From Mycobacterium terramassiliense (GTDB taxonomy: Bacteria > Actinomycetota > Actinomycetes > Mycobacteriales > Mycobacteriaceae), in NCBI RefSeq assembly GCF_900157385.1, contig NZ_LT717701.1, positions 2,917,331 through 2,981,330 of the forward strand: a stretch of 64,000 nucleotides of DNA. The letters are read 5' to 3'. The position numbers and the translations under genes were made by a program. Of this stretch, positions 25,603 through 37,694 are shown piece by piece. Under the pieces are notes generated by a model. That model ran no database searches. It saw nothing but the letters and a program-made list of their open reading frames with translations, and was not told the DNA's origin. Every line of letters begins with the position of its first letter. Positions within the stretch are counted from its first letter, which is position 1.

Positions 25603-26410
25603 CGGGGCCGTCGAGCGGGAGGTGCTGCGGGACGGCGAGCTGACGGTCCTCGGGCGCATCCGCTCAGCCAGCAACGCCACCTTTCTGTGCGAATCGACGC
25701 TGGGCGAATCCAGCGTGCACTGCGTCTACAAGCCGGTCTCGGGCGAGGCGCCGCTGTGGGACTTCCCGGACGGAACCCTGGCCGGCCGCGAACTCGCCGC
25801 GTACCGGATCGCGACGCAATTGGGGTGGAACATCGTGCCCCACACCATCATTCGCCACGGGCCGGCGGGTCCGGGCATGCTGCAGCTGTGGGTGGAGCAG
25901 GCCGGCGACGCGGCCGACTCCGACCCGCCGCCGGGGCCGGACCTGGTCGATCTGTTTCCCGCCAACAAAGTGCGGCCGGGCTATCTGCCGGTGCTGCGGG
26001 CCTACGACTACGCCGGCGACGAGGTCGTCCTGGTGCACGCCGACGACATTCGGTTGTGGCGCATGGCGGTGTTCGACGTCCTGATCAACAATGCCGACCG
26101 CAAGGGCGGCCACGTCCTGCGCGACCTGGAGGGCCACATCTACGGCGTCGACCACGGAGTGTCCCTGCATGTGGAGAACAAGCTGCGCACGGTCCTGTGG
26201 GGCTGGGCGGGCAAGCCGATCGACGACGACACGTGCGAGGCGATCGCCGGGCTCGCCGAGGCCCTCACCGGCCCGCTCTGCGACGAACTGGCCGGGCACA
26301 TCACGCGGGCGGAAGTCGCGGCGCTGCGCGGGCGCGCGCTCGCGCTGCTGGACAACCCGATCATGCCCACGCCCAACCGCCACCGCCCGATTCCGTGGCC
26401 GGCCTTTTAG
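25586..26410 (+). CDS. SCO1664-family protein, PI3K/HipA-like kinase fold
   Basis: This 274-residue protein resembles the phosphoinositide-3/4-kinase-like superfamily. A candidate nucleotide-binding Lys is in HCVYKPVSGE (about residue 50), after a Gly-poor strand. VFDVLINNADRKGGHVL (about 160-176) gives the catalytic Asn-Asp loop, and IYGVDHGVSLH the metal-binding Asp. Its partner DUF3090 overlaps it. The substrate is unknown; position in the mshC block hints at thiol or cofactor metabolism, which is inference. Its TAG stop is followed directly by a degenerate 55-bp repeat. Confidence 0.85.
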   Translation: MTPRNSGAVEREVLRDGELTVLGRIRSASNATFLCESTLGESSVHCVYKPVSGEAPLWDFPDGTLAGRELAAYRIATQLGWNIVPHTIIRHGPAGPGMLQLWVEQAGDAADSDPPPGPDLVDLFPANKVRPGYLPVLRAYDYAGDEVVLVHADDIRLWRMAVFDVLINNADRKGGHVLRDLEGHIYGVDHGVSLHVENKLRTVLWGWAGKPIDDDTCEAIAGLAEALTGPLCDELAGHITRAEVAALRGRALALLDNPIMPTPNRHRPIPWPAF

Positions 26411-26462
26411 CGCGGGTCGTCGCCATCGGGCGGCGCGGGGATCGCAGGCGCCCCGCCATCGG
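26408..26462 (+). repeat. degenerate copy of the 55-bp repeat at a stop codon
   Basis: After the TAG stop (26408-26410) comes CGCGGGTCGTCGCCATCGGG, then a second partial unit ending CCCCGCCATCGG. The pieces match the core and end of the 55-bp family but in shortened form. Confidence 0.55.
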
Positions 26463-26485
26463 TCCACGCGGGGATCGTCGTCGGC

Positions 26486-26491
26486 GATACT
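26486..26491 (+). promoter_or_regulatory. leaderless -10 element for cysQ
   Basis: GATACT ends 6 nt before GTG 26498, consistent with transcription starting at the initiation codon. Confidence 0.45.
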
Positions 26492-26497
26492 GAACCG

Positions 26498-27295
26498 GTG
26501 ACCAACGGCGCGGAGGACCCGTCCGATCTGACGGACGCCGCGCTGGCCGCCGAACTCGCCGCCGACGCGGGGGAGCTGTTGCTGAAGGTGCGCGAGGAGG
26601 TCGGATTCGGCCATCCCTGGGTGCTCGGCGACGCGGGTGACAGCCTGGCGAACGCGCTGATCCTGCGCCGGCTGCGGGCCGAACGGCCCGGCGACGCCGT
26701 GCTCAGCGAGGAGGCCTACGACGATCTGTCCCGGGTGAATCACGACCGGGTATGGATCGTCGACCCACTCGACGGCACCCGCGAGTTCTCCACGCCCGGC
26801 CGCGACGACTGGGCGGTCCACATCGCGCTGTGGCAGCGCCCCACCGACGGGCAGCGCGAGATCACCGACGCGGCGGTCGCGTTGCCCGCCCGCGGAAACA
26901 CGGTGTACCGCAGCGACACCGTGACCGCCGACGCCGCGCGCACCGGCATCCCGGGAACCATCCGGATCGCCGTCAGTGCCACGCGGCCGCCCGCGGTGCT
27001 GTACCGCATGCGCCAGACGCTGCACATCCAGCCCGTCGCGATCGGCTCGGCGGGCGCCAAGGCGATGGCCGTCATCGACGGCGACGTCGACGCCTACGTG
27101 CACGCGGGCGGCCAGTGGGAATGGGACTCGGCGGCCCCGGCCGGGGTGCTGATGGCCGCCGGCATGCACGCCTCGCGGCTGGACGGCTCGCCGCTGCGCT
27201 ACAACCAGCTCGACCCGTACCTGCCGGACTTCGTCATGTGCCGCGCGGAGCTGGCGCCGATCCTGCTCGGCGCCATCCGCCAGGAATTTCACTGA
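26498..27295 (+). CDS. cysQ: CysQ, 3'(2'),5'-bisphosphate nucleotidase
   Basis: This Mg-dependent, Li-sensitive phosphatase of the IMPase/FBPase superfamily hydrolyses PAP/PAPS-type bisphosphates in sulfate assimilation. Metal-site motifs are EEAYDD (first Glu), WIVDPLDGTREF (the signature DPLDGT) and the C-terminal WEWDSAAPAGVLMAAG. It has 265 residues, normal for mycobacteria. It may also act on PAP released by sulfotransferases such as the Stf0-type enzyme in this window. mshC follows after 26 nt. Confidence 0.93.
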   Translation: MTNGAEDPSDLTDAALAAELAADAGELLLKVREEVGFGHPWVLGDAGDSLANALILRRLRAERPGDAVLSEEAYDDLSRVNHDRVWIVDPLDGTREFSTPGRDDWAVHIALWQRPTDGQREITDAAVALPARGNTVYRSDTVTADAARTGIPGTIRIAVSATRPPAVLYRMRQTLHIQPVAIGSAGAKAMAVIDGDVDAYVHAGGQWEWDSAAPAGVLMAAGMHASRLDGSPLRYNQLDPYLPDFVMCRAELAPILLGAIRQEFH

Positions 27296-27308
27296 CCGCG
27301 CCCGCGTT

Positions 27309-27314
27309 TAGAGT
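27309..27314 (+). promoter_or_regulatory. leaderless -10 element for mshC
   Basis: TAGAGT ends 7 nt before ATG 27322. This suggests mshC has its own start site in addition to any read-through from cysQ. Confidence 0.45.
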
Positions 27315-27321
27315 CGACGTT

Positions 27322-28557
27322 ATGCAGGCGTGGTCTTCCGCACAGGTCCCGGTGGTCCCGGGGCGCGGTCCCGAGTTGCGGCTGTATGACACCTCCGACC
27401 GGCAGGTGCGCCCGGTGGCGGCCGGGTCGAAGGCCACCATGTACGTCTGCGGGATCACCCCCTACGACGCCACACACCTGGGCCACGCGGCCACCTACCT
27501 GGCCTTCGACCTGGTGCAAAGGCAATGGCTGGACCTCGGTCACGACGTGCACTACGTGCAGAACGTCACCGACATCGACGACCCCCTGCTGGAGCGCGCC
27601 GAGCGCGACGGTGTCGACTGGCGCGAGCTGGGCGACCGCGAGGTCGCCCTGTTTCGCGAGGACATGACGGCGCTGCGGATCCTGCCGCCGCGGGAGTACG
27701 TCGGGGCGACCGAGGCGATCGCCGAGGTGGTCGAACTCGTCGAGAAAATGCTCGCGTCCGGTGCCGCTTACGTCCTCGACGGCGAATACCCCGACATTTA
27801 CTACCGCGCGGACGCCACCCCGCAGTTCGGCTACGAATCGGGCTACGACCGCGACACCATGCTGCAGCTGTTCGCCGAGCGTGGCGGCGACCCCCGCCGT
27901 CCCGGCAAGACCGACGAGCTCGACGCCCTGCTGTGGCGCGCCGCGCGGCCGGGCGAGCCGAGCTGGCCCTCACCGTTCGGCGCCGGCCGGCCCGGCTGGC
28001 ACGTCGAGTGCGCGGCGATCGCGCTCAGCCGCATCGGCAGCGGCCTGGACATCCAGGGCGGGGGCAGCGACCTGATCTTCCCGCACCACGAATTCACCGC
28101 CGCCCACGCCGAATGTGTCCGCGGGGAACGGCGATTCGCCCGGCACTATGTGCACGCCGGGATGATCGGCTGGGAGGGGCACAAGATGTCCAAGAGCCGC
28201 GGCAACCTGGTGCTGGTGTCGAATCTGCGCGCGAAAGGCATTGAGCCGGTTGCCATCCGGCTGGGCCTGCTGGCCGGGCACTACCGCGCGGACCGGTTCT
28301 GGAGCTCCGAAGTGCTCGACGACGCGACCGCTCGGCTGGGGCGCTGGCGTGCGGCGACCGCCCTGCCGGCCGCCCCGGACGCCACCGACGTCATCGGCCG
28401 GGTCCGCCGCTATTTGGCCGACGACCTCGACACCCCGAAAGCCCTTGCCGCGCTGGATGGTTGGGCCACCGACGCGCTGGAGTACGGGGGTCACGACGCC
28501 GCGGCGCCGAAGCTGGTGACGACGGCGGTCGACGCCCTGCTGGGAGTGCAGTTGTAA
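27322..28557 (+). CDS. mshC: MshC, cysteine:GlcN-Ins ligase of mycothiol biosynthesis
   Basis: MshC couples cysteine to GlcN-inositol using ATP, the penultimate step of mycothiol synthesis; it derives from cysteinyl-tRNA synthetase. Zn-binding Cys43 lies in YVCGITPYDATHLGHA, with the HIGH-like HLGH at 52-55. WHVECAAIALS and GGGSDLIFPHHEFTAAHAE give further active-site residues, and HKMSKSRGN is the KMSKS loop. There are 411 residues and no tRNA anticodon domain, which separates it from CysS. The start ATG 27322 matches the family's MQ-W opening. Confidence 0.96.
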   Translation: MQAWSSAQVPVVPGRGPELRLYDTSDRQVRPVAAGSKATMYVCGITPYDATHLGHAATYLAFDLVQRQWLDLGHDVHYVQNVTDIDDPLLERAERDGVDWRELGDREVALFREDMTALRILPPREYVGATEAIAEVVELVEKMLASGAAYVLDGEYPDIYYRADATPQFGYESGYDRDTMLQLFAERGGDPRRPGKTDELDALLWRAARPGEPSWPSPFGAGRPGWHVECAAIALSRIGSGLDIQGGGSDLIFPHHEFTAAHAECVRGERRFARHYVHAGMIGWEGHKMSKSRGNLVLVSNLRAKGIEPVAIRLGLLAGHYRADRFWSSEVLDDATARLGRWRAATALPAAPDATDVIGRVRRYLADDLDTPKALAALDGWATDALEYGGHDAAAPKLVTTAVDALLGVQL

Positions 28558-28575
28558 AGAGGGTACGTTTCGCCC

Positions 28576-29475
28576 ATGATGTCGCTGCACGGCAAAGTCG
28601 TCTTCATCACCGGCGGTGCGCGGGGGATCGGCGCCGAGGTCGCCCGCCGCCTGCGCAACAAGGGCGCCAGGCTGGTGCTGACCGATCTGGACCAGGCCGA
28701 ACTGGCGGCGGTCGCCGCCGAACTCGGCGAGGACCGGGTGCTCACCGCGGTCGCCGACGTGCGCGACCTGCCCGCCATGCAGGCCGTGGCCGCCAAGGCC
28801 GTCGAACGCTTCGGCGGCATCGACGTCGTCGTGGCCAACGCCGGCATCGCCAGCTACGGGTCGGTGCTGCACGTCGACCCGGCGGCGTTCAAACGGGTGC
28901 TGGACGTCAACGTCCTCGGCGTGTTTCACACCGTGCGGGCCACGCTGCCGTCGGTGATCGACCGCCGCGGGTATGTGCTGATCGTCTCGTCGCTGGCCGC
29001 GTACGCGGCGGCCCCGGGCCTGGCGCCGTACAACGCCTCCAAGGCCGGCATCGAGATCTTCGCCAACGCGCTGCGGCTGGAGGTCGGCTACCGCGACGTC
29101 AGCGTCGGCTCGGCGCACATGTCCTGGATCGACACCGCGCTGGTCCGCGACAGCAAGGCCGACATCCCCGCCTTCGGCGAAATGATCGCGAGGCTGCCGT
29201 GGCCGCTCAACAAGACCACCACCGTCGACGAGTGCGCGGACGCGCTCGTCAAGGGCATCGAGGGCCGCCGGAGCAGGATCTACTGCCCGCAATGGGTCGG
29301 CCTGGTCCGCTGGCTGAAGCCGGTGCTGTCCACCCCGATCGGCGAGTTTCCCATCCGGCGGATCACCGCCGAGTTGTTACCCCGGATGGACGCCGAGGTC
29401 GCCGCGCTCGGCCGGTCCATGTCCGCGTTCAACGTGGAGTCGTTGCGCGAAAATCAGGGTTCAACGCCCGGCTAG
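28576..29475 (+). CDS. short-chain dehydrogenase/reductase
   Basis: A classical SDR of 299 residues. The cofactor loop TGGARGIGAEVARRL is at 12-26, and Asp37/Asp39 after the second strand (LVLTDLD) suggests NAD(H) preference. NAG (VVANAGIASYG) and the catalytic Tyr-x3-Lys in APYNASKAGIE with Ser in IVSSLAAY complete the site. Substrate is unknown. TACGTT six nt upstream of ATG 28576 gives a leaderless signature. It corresponds to the gene after mshC in M. tuberculosis. Confidence 0.9.
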   Translation: MMSLHGKVVFITGGARGIGAEVARRLRNKGARLVLTDLDQAELAAVAAELGEDRVLTAVADVRDLPAMQAVAAKAVERFGGIDVVVANAGIASYGSVLHVDPAAFKRVLDVNVLGVFHTVRATLPSVIDRRGYVLIVSSLAAYAAAPGLAPYNASKAGIEIFANALRLEVGYRDVSVGSAHMSWIDTALVRDSKADIPAFGEMIARLPWPLNKTTTVDECADALVKGIEGRRSRIYCPQWVGLVRWLKPVLSTPIGEFPIRRITAELLPRMDAEVAALGRSMSAFNVESLRENQGSTPG

Positions 29476-29483
29476 TCGCGGGT

Positions 29484-30359
29484 TTATTTGCGCCGGCGGC
29501 GCAAGTAGCGCTCGAACTCCGCCGCCAGCGCGTCGCCGTCGATCTTGCCCAGGGCCTCGTTCATGTCGACCTCGGCGTCGCCGCGCTGCTCCAGCGACGA
29601 CACGTACTCGGCCAGGTCCTCGTCCTCGGCTGCCATCTCGGTGATCGCCTGCTCCCACTCCTCGGCCTGCGCCGGCAGGTCGCCCAGCGGCACCTCGATG
29701 TCCAGCACGTCCTCGACGCGGCGCAGCAGCGCCACCGTCGCCTTCGGGTTCGGCGGGTTGGACACGTAGTGCGGCACGGCCGCCCAGAACGTCACGGCGG
29801 GGATCCCGGCGGCCACGCAGGCATCCTGGAACACCCCGGCGATCCCGGTCGGGCCCTCGTAGCGGGTTTCCTCGAGGCCGAACCGCTTCGCCGACTCGGG
29901 GGAGTAGGCCGCGCCCGAAACCGGCACCGGCCGGGTATGCGGGGTGTCGGCCAGCAGCGCCCCGAGGATGACGACCGTGTCGACGTTGAGCTTGTCGGCG
30001 ATGGCCAGCAACTCGGCGCAGAACGTGCGCCAGCGCATGTTGGGCTCGACGCCGTGCATCAATACGACGTCGCGGTCGCTGCCCGGGGGCCGGCAGTGGG
30101 TGATCCGCATCGCCGGCCACACCAGCTCCCGGGTCACCCCGTCGATTTGCCGGATGACCGGGCGATTCACCTGATAGTCGTAGTAGGCCTCGTCGTCGAT
30201 CTCGACGATCGGGTCGGCCTCCCAGATGGCATCCAGGTGCTCGAGCGCGTCACTGGCCGCGTCGCCGGCGTCGTTCCAGCCTTCGAACGCCGCCACGACG
30301 ACGGTGTTGTGCAGTTCGGGCAGCGCAGAGGCTTCCGGGGCACGATCCGGCAGGGTCAC
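29484..30359 (-). CDS. PAC2-family protein (proteasome assembly chaperone fold)
   Basis: The 291-residue product shows the actinobacterial PAC2 pattern VVAAFEGWNDAGDAASDALEHL, then DVVLMHGVEPNMRWRTFCAELL, VVILGALLADTPHTRPVPVSG and YEGPTGIAGVFQDAC. A C-terminal helical, acidic region ends in EFERYLRRRRK. Function is unknown in bacteria. The start is GTG 30357-30359, with TACGCT six nt upstream on the minus strand; the frame extends 43 codons further but without family similarity. Confidence 0.88.
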   Translation of the reverse strand: MTLPDRAPEASALPELHNTVVVAAFEGWNDAGDAASDALEHLDAIWEADPIVEIDDEAYYDYQVNRPVIRQIDGVTRELVWPAMRITHCRPPGSDRDVVLMHGVEPNMRWRTFCAELLAIADKLNVDTVVILGALLADTPHTRPVPVSGAAYSPESAKRFGLEETRYEGPTGIAGVFQDACVAAGIPAVTFWAAVPHYVSNPPNPKATVALLRRVEDVLDIEVPLGDLPAQAEEWEQAITEMAAEDEDLAEYVSSLEQRGDAEVDMNEALGKIDGDALAAEFERYLRRRRK

Positions 30360-30696
30360 AGAATCAGCGTACGGCCTGCCGCAAACCGTCTGCGCCGTTC
30401 CGCGCGGCTTGCCTGGCAAAGACCTGTAAGCCTCTGGCCGATTGCATAGGACGACTATCCTTGTGGCGTGACTGCGGCCAACGAACATCGCTCAGAAATA
30501 CGTCCGGCTGCAGACTGGTTAACCTTGGTAACTATCACATCGCCGACAGGATCCGTGAGTTGTCCATCGCGGCGATGAGTTGGGCGTCCAGACGTGGGGG
30601 GACCACGTAGACTTTTCTGGTCGAGAGGCGTTGCAACGGTTCTCCGGCCCCGGCCGGTAGCCGCCACGCTCGGCAGAGTCAAGGACGCCTTCCGCT
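30360..30696. other. intergenic region between PAC2 gene and metH
   Basis: This 337-nt gap holds the divergent start region of the PAC2 gene (minus-strand -10 complement at 30366-30371) and the 5' region of metH. A -10-like TAGACT lies at 30608-30613. I looked for cobalamin or SAM riboswitch core sequences and saw none. No convincing gene is present. Confidence 0.5.
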
Positions 30697-34470
<3,774 letters not shown>

Positions 34471-34481
34471 GCCTTCGTGGT

Positions 34482-34543
34482 CGCGAGCGTGCGCGTCTGT
34501 ACGACGACACGCCGCTGATACTGGCGATCTGCGCACGCTCGCG
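34482..34543. repeat. 62-bp inverted-repeat element (copy 1)
   Basis: Perfect 13-bp arms CGCGAGCGTGCGC (34482-34494) and GCGCACGCTCGCG (34531-34543) flank 36 nt. The interior GTCTGTACGACGACACGCCG is shared with copy 2 at 54929-54990. It lies between metH and hisE and could fold as a strong hairpin, acting as a terminator or mRNA boundary. Confidence 0.85.
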
Positions 34544-34575
34544 GGTGAAACCCGAGTGACTTTGCCGGTCGGCAC

Positions 34576-34857
34576 ATGGAACAATCGCTGGCCGTGAAGA
34601 CCTTCGAGGATCTGTTCGCCGAACTCGGCGAGCGTGCCCGCACCCGGCCGTCCGGCAGCGGCACGGTCGCCGCGCTGGACGGGGGCGTGCACGGGCTGGG
34701 CAAGAAGATTCTGGAGGAGGCCGGCGAGGTGTGGCTGGCCGCCGAGCACGAAACCGACGACGCGCTGGCCGAGGAGATCAGCCAGTTGCTGTACTGGACG
34801 CAGGTGCTGATGATCGCGCGCGGACTGTCCCTCGACGACGTCTATCGGAAGTTGTGA
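34576..34857 (+). CDS. hisE: HisE, phosphoribosyl-ATP pyrophosphatase
   Basis: HisE hydrolyses PR-ATP to PR-AMP, step two of histidine synthesis. This is a 93-residue all-alpha MazG-like enzyme. The family block KILEEAGEVWLAAEHE carries the Glu residues for Mg, followed by EEISQLLYWTQVLM. Its length and ATG start match the M. tuberculosis protein. hisG begins 2 nt after the stop, so the pair is cotranscribed. Confidence 0.96.
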   Translation: MEQSLAVKTFEDLFAELGERARTRPSGSGTVAALDGGVHGLGKKILEEAGEVWLAAEHETDDALAEEISQLLYWTQVLMIARGLSLDDVYRKL

Positions 34858-34859
34858 GC

Positions 34860-35717
34860 ATGCTGCGCGTTGCGGTTCCCAACAAAGGCACGCTCAGCGA
34901 GCCGGCCAGCGAGATCCTCGCGGAGGCCGGTTACCGGCGCCGCACCGATTCCAAGGACCTCACCGTCATCGACCCGGTCAACCAGGTCGAGTTCTTTTTC
35001 TTACGGCCCAAGGACATTGCCATCTACGTGGGTTCAGGGGAGCTGGATTTCGGCATCACCGGACGCGACCTGGTGCTCGACTCGGATGCGCCGGTGCGCG
35101 AACGCCTGGCGCTGGGTTTCGGGTCGTCGAGCTTTCGGTACGCCGGCCCAGCGGGGCGCGACTGGACGTCGGCCGACCTGGCCGGCAAAAGGATCGCCAC
35201 CGCGTACCCGAATCTGGTGCGAAAGGATCTGGCCGACAAGGGGATTGAGGCCACGGTCATCAGGCTCGACGGCGCCGTGGAGATCTCGGTGCAGCTGGGC
35301 GTGGCCGACGCCATCGCCGACGTGGTGGGCTCCGGGCGCACCCTGAGCCTGCATGACCTGGTGGCCTTCGGGGAGCCGCTGTGCGATTCGGAAGCGGTGC
35401 TGATCGAGCGCACCGATCACGACGGCGACGACGCGGCCAGAGCCGCTCGCGATCAATTGATCGCGAGGGTCCAAGGCGTGGTGTTCGGCCAGCAGTACCT
35501 GATGCTCGATTACGACTGCCCGCGTTCGGTGTTGGATCGCGCCACGTCGATCACCCCCGGACTGGAGTCACCGACCATCGCCCCCCTCGCCGATCCGGAC
35601 TGGGTGGCGATTCGCGCCCTGGTGCCGCGTCGCGGCGTCAACGAGATCATGGACGAGCTCGCCGCCATCGGGGCCAAGGCGATCCTGGCGTCCGACATCA
35701 GGTTCTGCCGGTTCTAG
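34860..35717 (+). CDS. hisG: HisG, ATP phosphoribosyltransferase (long form)
   Basis: HisG catalyses the committed, histidine-inhibited step of histidine synthesis. The N-terminal MLRVAVPNKGTLSEPA, FGITGRDL, and the PRPP loop region DGAVEISVQLGVADAIADVVGSGRTL are present. The C-terminal regulatory ACT-like domain includes APLADPDWVAIRALVPRRGVNEIMDEL. It has 285 residues, the long homohexameric form that needs no HisZ. The start is two bases after the hisE stop. Confidence 0.96.
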   Translation: MLRVAVPNKGTLSEPASEILAEAGYRRRTDSKDLTVIDPVNQVEFFFLRPKDIAIYVGSGELDFGITGRDLVLDSDAPVRERLALGFGSSSFRYAGPAGRDWTSADLAGKRIATAYPNLVRKDLADKGIEATVIRLDGAVEISVQLGVADAIADVVGSGRTLSLHDLVAFGEPLCDSEAVLIERTDHDGDDAARAARDQLIARVQGVVFGQQYLMLDYDCPRSVLDRATSITPGLESPTIAPLADPDWVAIRALVPRRGVNEIMDELAAIGAKAILASDIRFCRF

Positions 35718-35748
35718 ACCAACGGGTGGTTGGGTCGCGGCTGTGTTA

Positions 35749-35780
35749 GCGTCCGCCTAGGGCTGCTGAAAGGTGGACGC
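35749..35780 (+). terminator. hairpin after hisG
   Basis: GCGTCCGCC (35749-35757) pairs with GGTGGACGC (35772-35780) around a 14-nt loop, followed by CCCCCGTCATT. It lacks a U-tract, as is frequent for mycobacterial terminators. It could end the hisEG transcript or lie in the leader of the next gene. Confidence 0.45.
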
Positions 35781-35814
35781 CCCCGTCATTGTCTAGTCCC
35801 CCGGGAGGGTCTTC

Positions 35815-36324
35815 ATGACACACGCGCTTATTCTGCTGCTGGCTTTACTGATCGGTGTCGTCGCCGGGTTGCGTTCGCTGACGGCCCCCGCCGTGGTCGC
35901 CTGGGGCGCCTACCTAGGTTGGATTGACGTGCACGGCACGTGGGCGTCCTGGATGGCCAGCATCATCACGGTCATCGTCTTCACTGTTCTAGCCGTCGGC
36001 GAGCTGGTCAACGACAAGCTGCCCAAGACGCCGGCGCGCACGGCGCCACCGATCTTCGCCGCCCGGATCATCACGGGCGGGTTGGCCGGCGCGGTATTGG
36101 GCGCGTGGCCGCACTGGACCGTCTCCGCGCTCGGCGCGGGCGTCATCGGGGCGGTTCTCGGCACCCTCGGTGGCTATCAGGCGCGCAAACGGCTGGCCGC
36201 CGTGGCCGGTAGGGACCTGCCGATCGCGCTGCTCGAGGACGCGGTCGCGGTCCTCGGCGCGTTCGCCATCGTTGCGGTGACGGGTCACGTGCTGACGGAG
36301 TACCTGCTGACGGCGGTTAAGTGA
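35815..36324 (+). CDS. DUF4126 integral membrane protein
   Basis: A 169-residue protein with about five hydrophobic segments (4-24, 44-62, 82-100, 103-120, 138-160). The head LLIGVVAGLRSLTAPAVVAWGA is typical of DUF4126, of unknown function. GGGAGGG lies upstream of ATG 35815. In M. tuberculosis the equivalent gene follows hisG. Here the stop overlaps the start of a flavoprotein gene by 4 nt. Confidence 0.85.
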   Translation: MTHALILLLALLIGVVAGLRSLTAPAVVAWGAYLGWIDVHGTWASWMASIITVIVFTVLAVGELVNDKLPKTPARTAPPIFAARIITGGLAGAVLGAWPHWTVSALGAGVIGAVLGTLGGYQARKRLAAVAGRDLPIALLEDAVAVLGAFAIVAVTGHVLTEYLLTAVK

Positions 36325-37694
36325 CAACGCATTTCGATGCGATCATCATCGGTGCCGGGCAGGCCGGCCCTCCCTTGGCGGGACGGCTGACCGCGGCCGG
36401 GCAGCGCGTCGCGGTCATCGAGCGCAAACTCATCGGCGGCACCTGCGTCAACACCGGATGCATCCCGACCAAGACCCTGGTGGCCAGCGCGCACGCGGCG
36501 CACCTGGCCCGGCGCGGAGCGGAATACGGCGTGGGGACAGGCCCCGTCCGCGTGGACATGGCGAAAGTCAAGGCGCGCAAGGACGACATCATGCTCGCCG
36601 ACCGCAAGGGCATCGAGAGCTGGTTGGACGGCATGGCGGGCTGCACCGTCTTTCGCGGTCACGCCCGGTTTGACGACCCGCACACCGTCAGCGTGAACGG
36701 CGACCAGCTGCACGCCGACCGCATCTTTCTCAACGTCGGCGGCCGCGCGGTGGTGCCGGACGTTCCGGGGCTGTCCGACGTCGAGTTCCTCACCAACGTG
36801 TCGATCCTCGAACTCGACACGCTGCCAGACCATCTCGTCGTCCTCGGCGGCAGCTACATCGCGCTGGAGTTCGCGCAGATGTACCGGCGCTTCGGGGCGC
36901 GGGTGACGGTGGTCGAGCGGGGCCCGCGGCTGGCGTCCCGCGAGGACGAGGACGTTTCGGCCACCGTCAGGGAGATCCTGGAGGCCGAGGGGATCGACGT
37001 CGTCGTCGGCGCCGATGACGTGCGAATCGCCAAGACCCACAAGGGGTTTGAACTCACCCCCGGAGCCCGCGCCGCCCCCATCGCCGGGACCCATCTGCTG
37101 GTGGCGGTCGGGCGACAACCCAACACCGACGACCTCGGCCTGGAGGCGGCCGGCGTGCAGACCGACGCCCGCGGCTACGTCGTGGTCGACGACCAGCTCA
37201 AGACCAGCGTCGATCACATCTGGGCGATGGGCGACTGCAACGGCAAGGGCGCCTTCACCCACACCTCGTACAACGACTTCGAGATCGTCGCCGCCAACCT
37301 GCTCGACGACGACCCGCGCCGGGTCAGCGACCGCATCACCACCTACGCGCTCTACATCGACCCGCCATTGGGGCGCGCCGGGATGAGCGTGAGCCAGGTC
37401 CGCGCGTCCGGCCGCAAGGCGTTGGTCGGCAAGCGCCCGATGACGCGGGTCGGCAGGGCGGTGGAAAAGGGTGAGACGCAAGGCTTTATGAAGGTGGTGG
37501 TGGACGCCGAGACCGACGAGATCTTGGGCGCGGCGATCCTCGGGGTCGGCGGCGACGAGGCGATTCACGCCATCCTGGACGTCATGTCGGCCAAGGCGCC
37601 GTACACCACGCTGGCGCGCACCATGCACATCCACCCCACCGTCAGCGAGTTGATCCCCACCCTGCTGCAGGAGATGTCGCCGCTGACCGACTAG
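36321..37694 (+). CDS. class I pyridine nucleotide-disulfide oxidoreductase (mercuric reductase-like)
   Basis: A 457-residue FAD enzyme. The FAD fold is IIIGAGQAGPPLA (8-20), and the redox-active disulfide is in GGTCVNTGCIPTK (Cys42, Cys47). The NAD(P) fold is LVVLGGSYIALEFAQMY, and IWAMGDCNG binds FAD. The C-terminal interface carries MHIHPTVSELIPTL with the His-x-His-Pro-Thr pair. No lipoyl partner, MerR or mercury gene is near. GTG 36321 overlaps the DUF4126 stop. I do not recall this gene at the M. tuberculosis locus. Its stop TAG begins a 55-bp repeat array. Confidence 0.9.
   Translation: MTTHFDAIIIGAGQAGPPLAGRLTAAGQRVAVIERKLIGGTCVNTGCIPTKTLVASAHAAHLARRGAEYGVGTGPVRVDMAKVKARKDDIMLADRKGIESWLDGMAGCTVFRGHARFDDPHTVSVNGDQLHADRIFLNVGGRAVVPDVPGLSDVEFLTNVSILELDTLPDHLVVLGGSYIALEFAQMYRRFGARVTVVERGPRLASREDEDVSATVREILEAEGIDVVVGADDVRIAKTHKGFELTPGARAAPIAGTHLLVAVGRQPNTDDLGLEAAGVQTDARGYVVVDDQLKTSVDHIWAMGDCNGKGAFTHTSYNDFEIVAANLLDDDPRRVSDRITTYALYIDPPLGRAGMSVSQVRASGRKALVGKRPMTRVGRAVEKGETQGFMKVVVDAETDEILGAAILGVGGDEAIHAILDVMSAKAPYTTLARTMHIHPTVSELIPTLLQEMSPLTD

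Noticed and set aside
27322..28557. Cysteinyl-tRNA synthetase
   Set aside because: HIGH and KMSKS motifs are shared, but the 411-residue length without an anticodon-binding domain and the MshC-type Zn motif identify MshC.
30400..30696. Cobalamin or SAM riboswitch before metH
   Set aside because: I could not find the conserved B12-box or SAM core sequences, and no convincing multi-helix fold was evident by eye.
36321..37694. Mercury resistance operon
   Set aside because: Similarity to mercuric reductase is limited to the general disulfide-reductase fold; the C-terminal vicinal Cys pair and merR/merT genes are missing.
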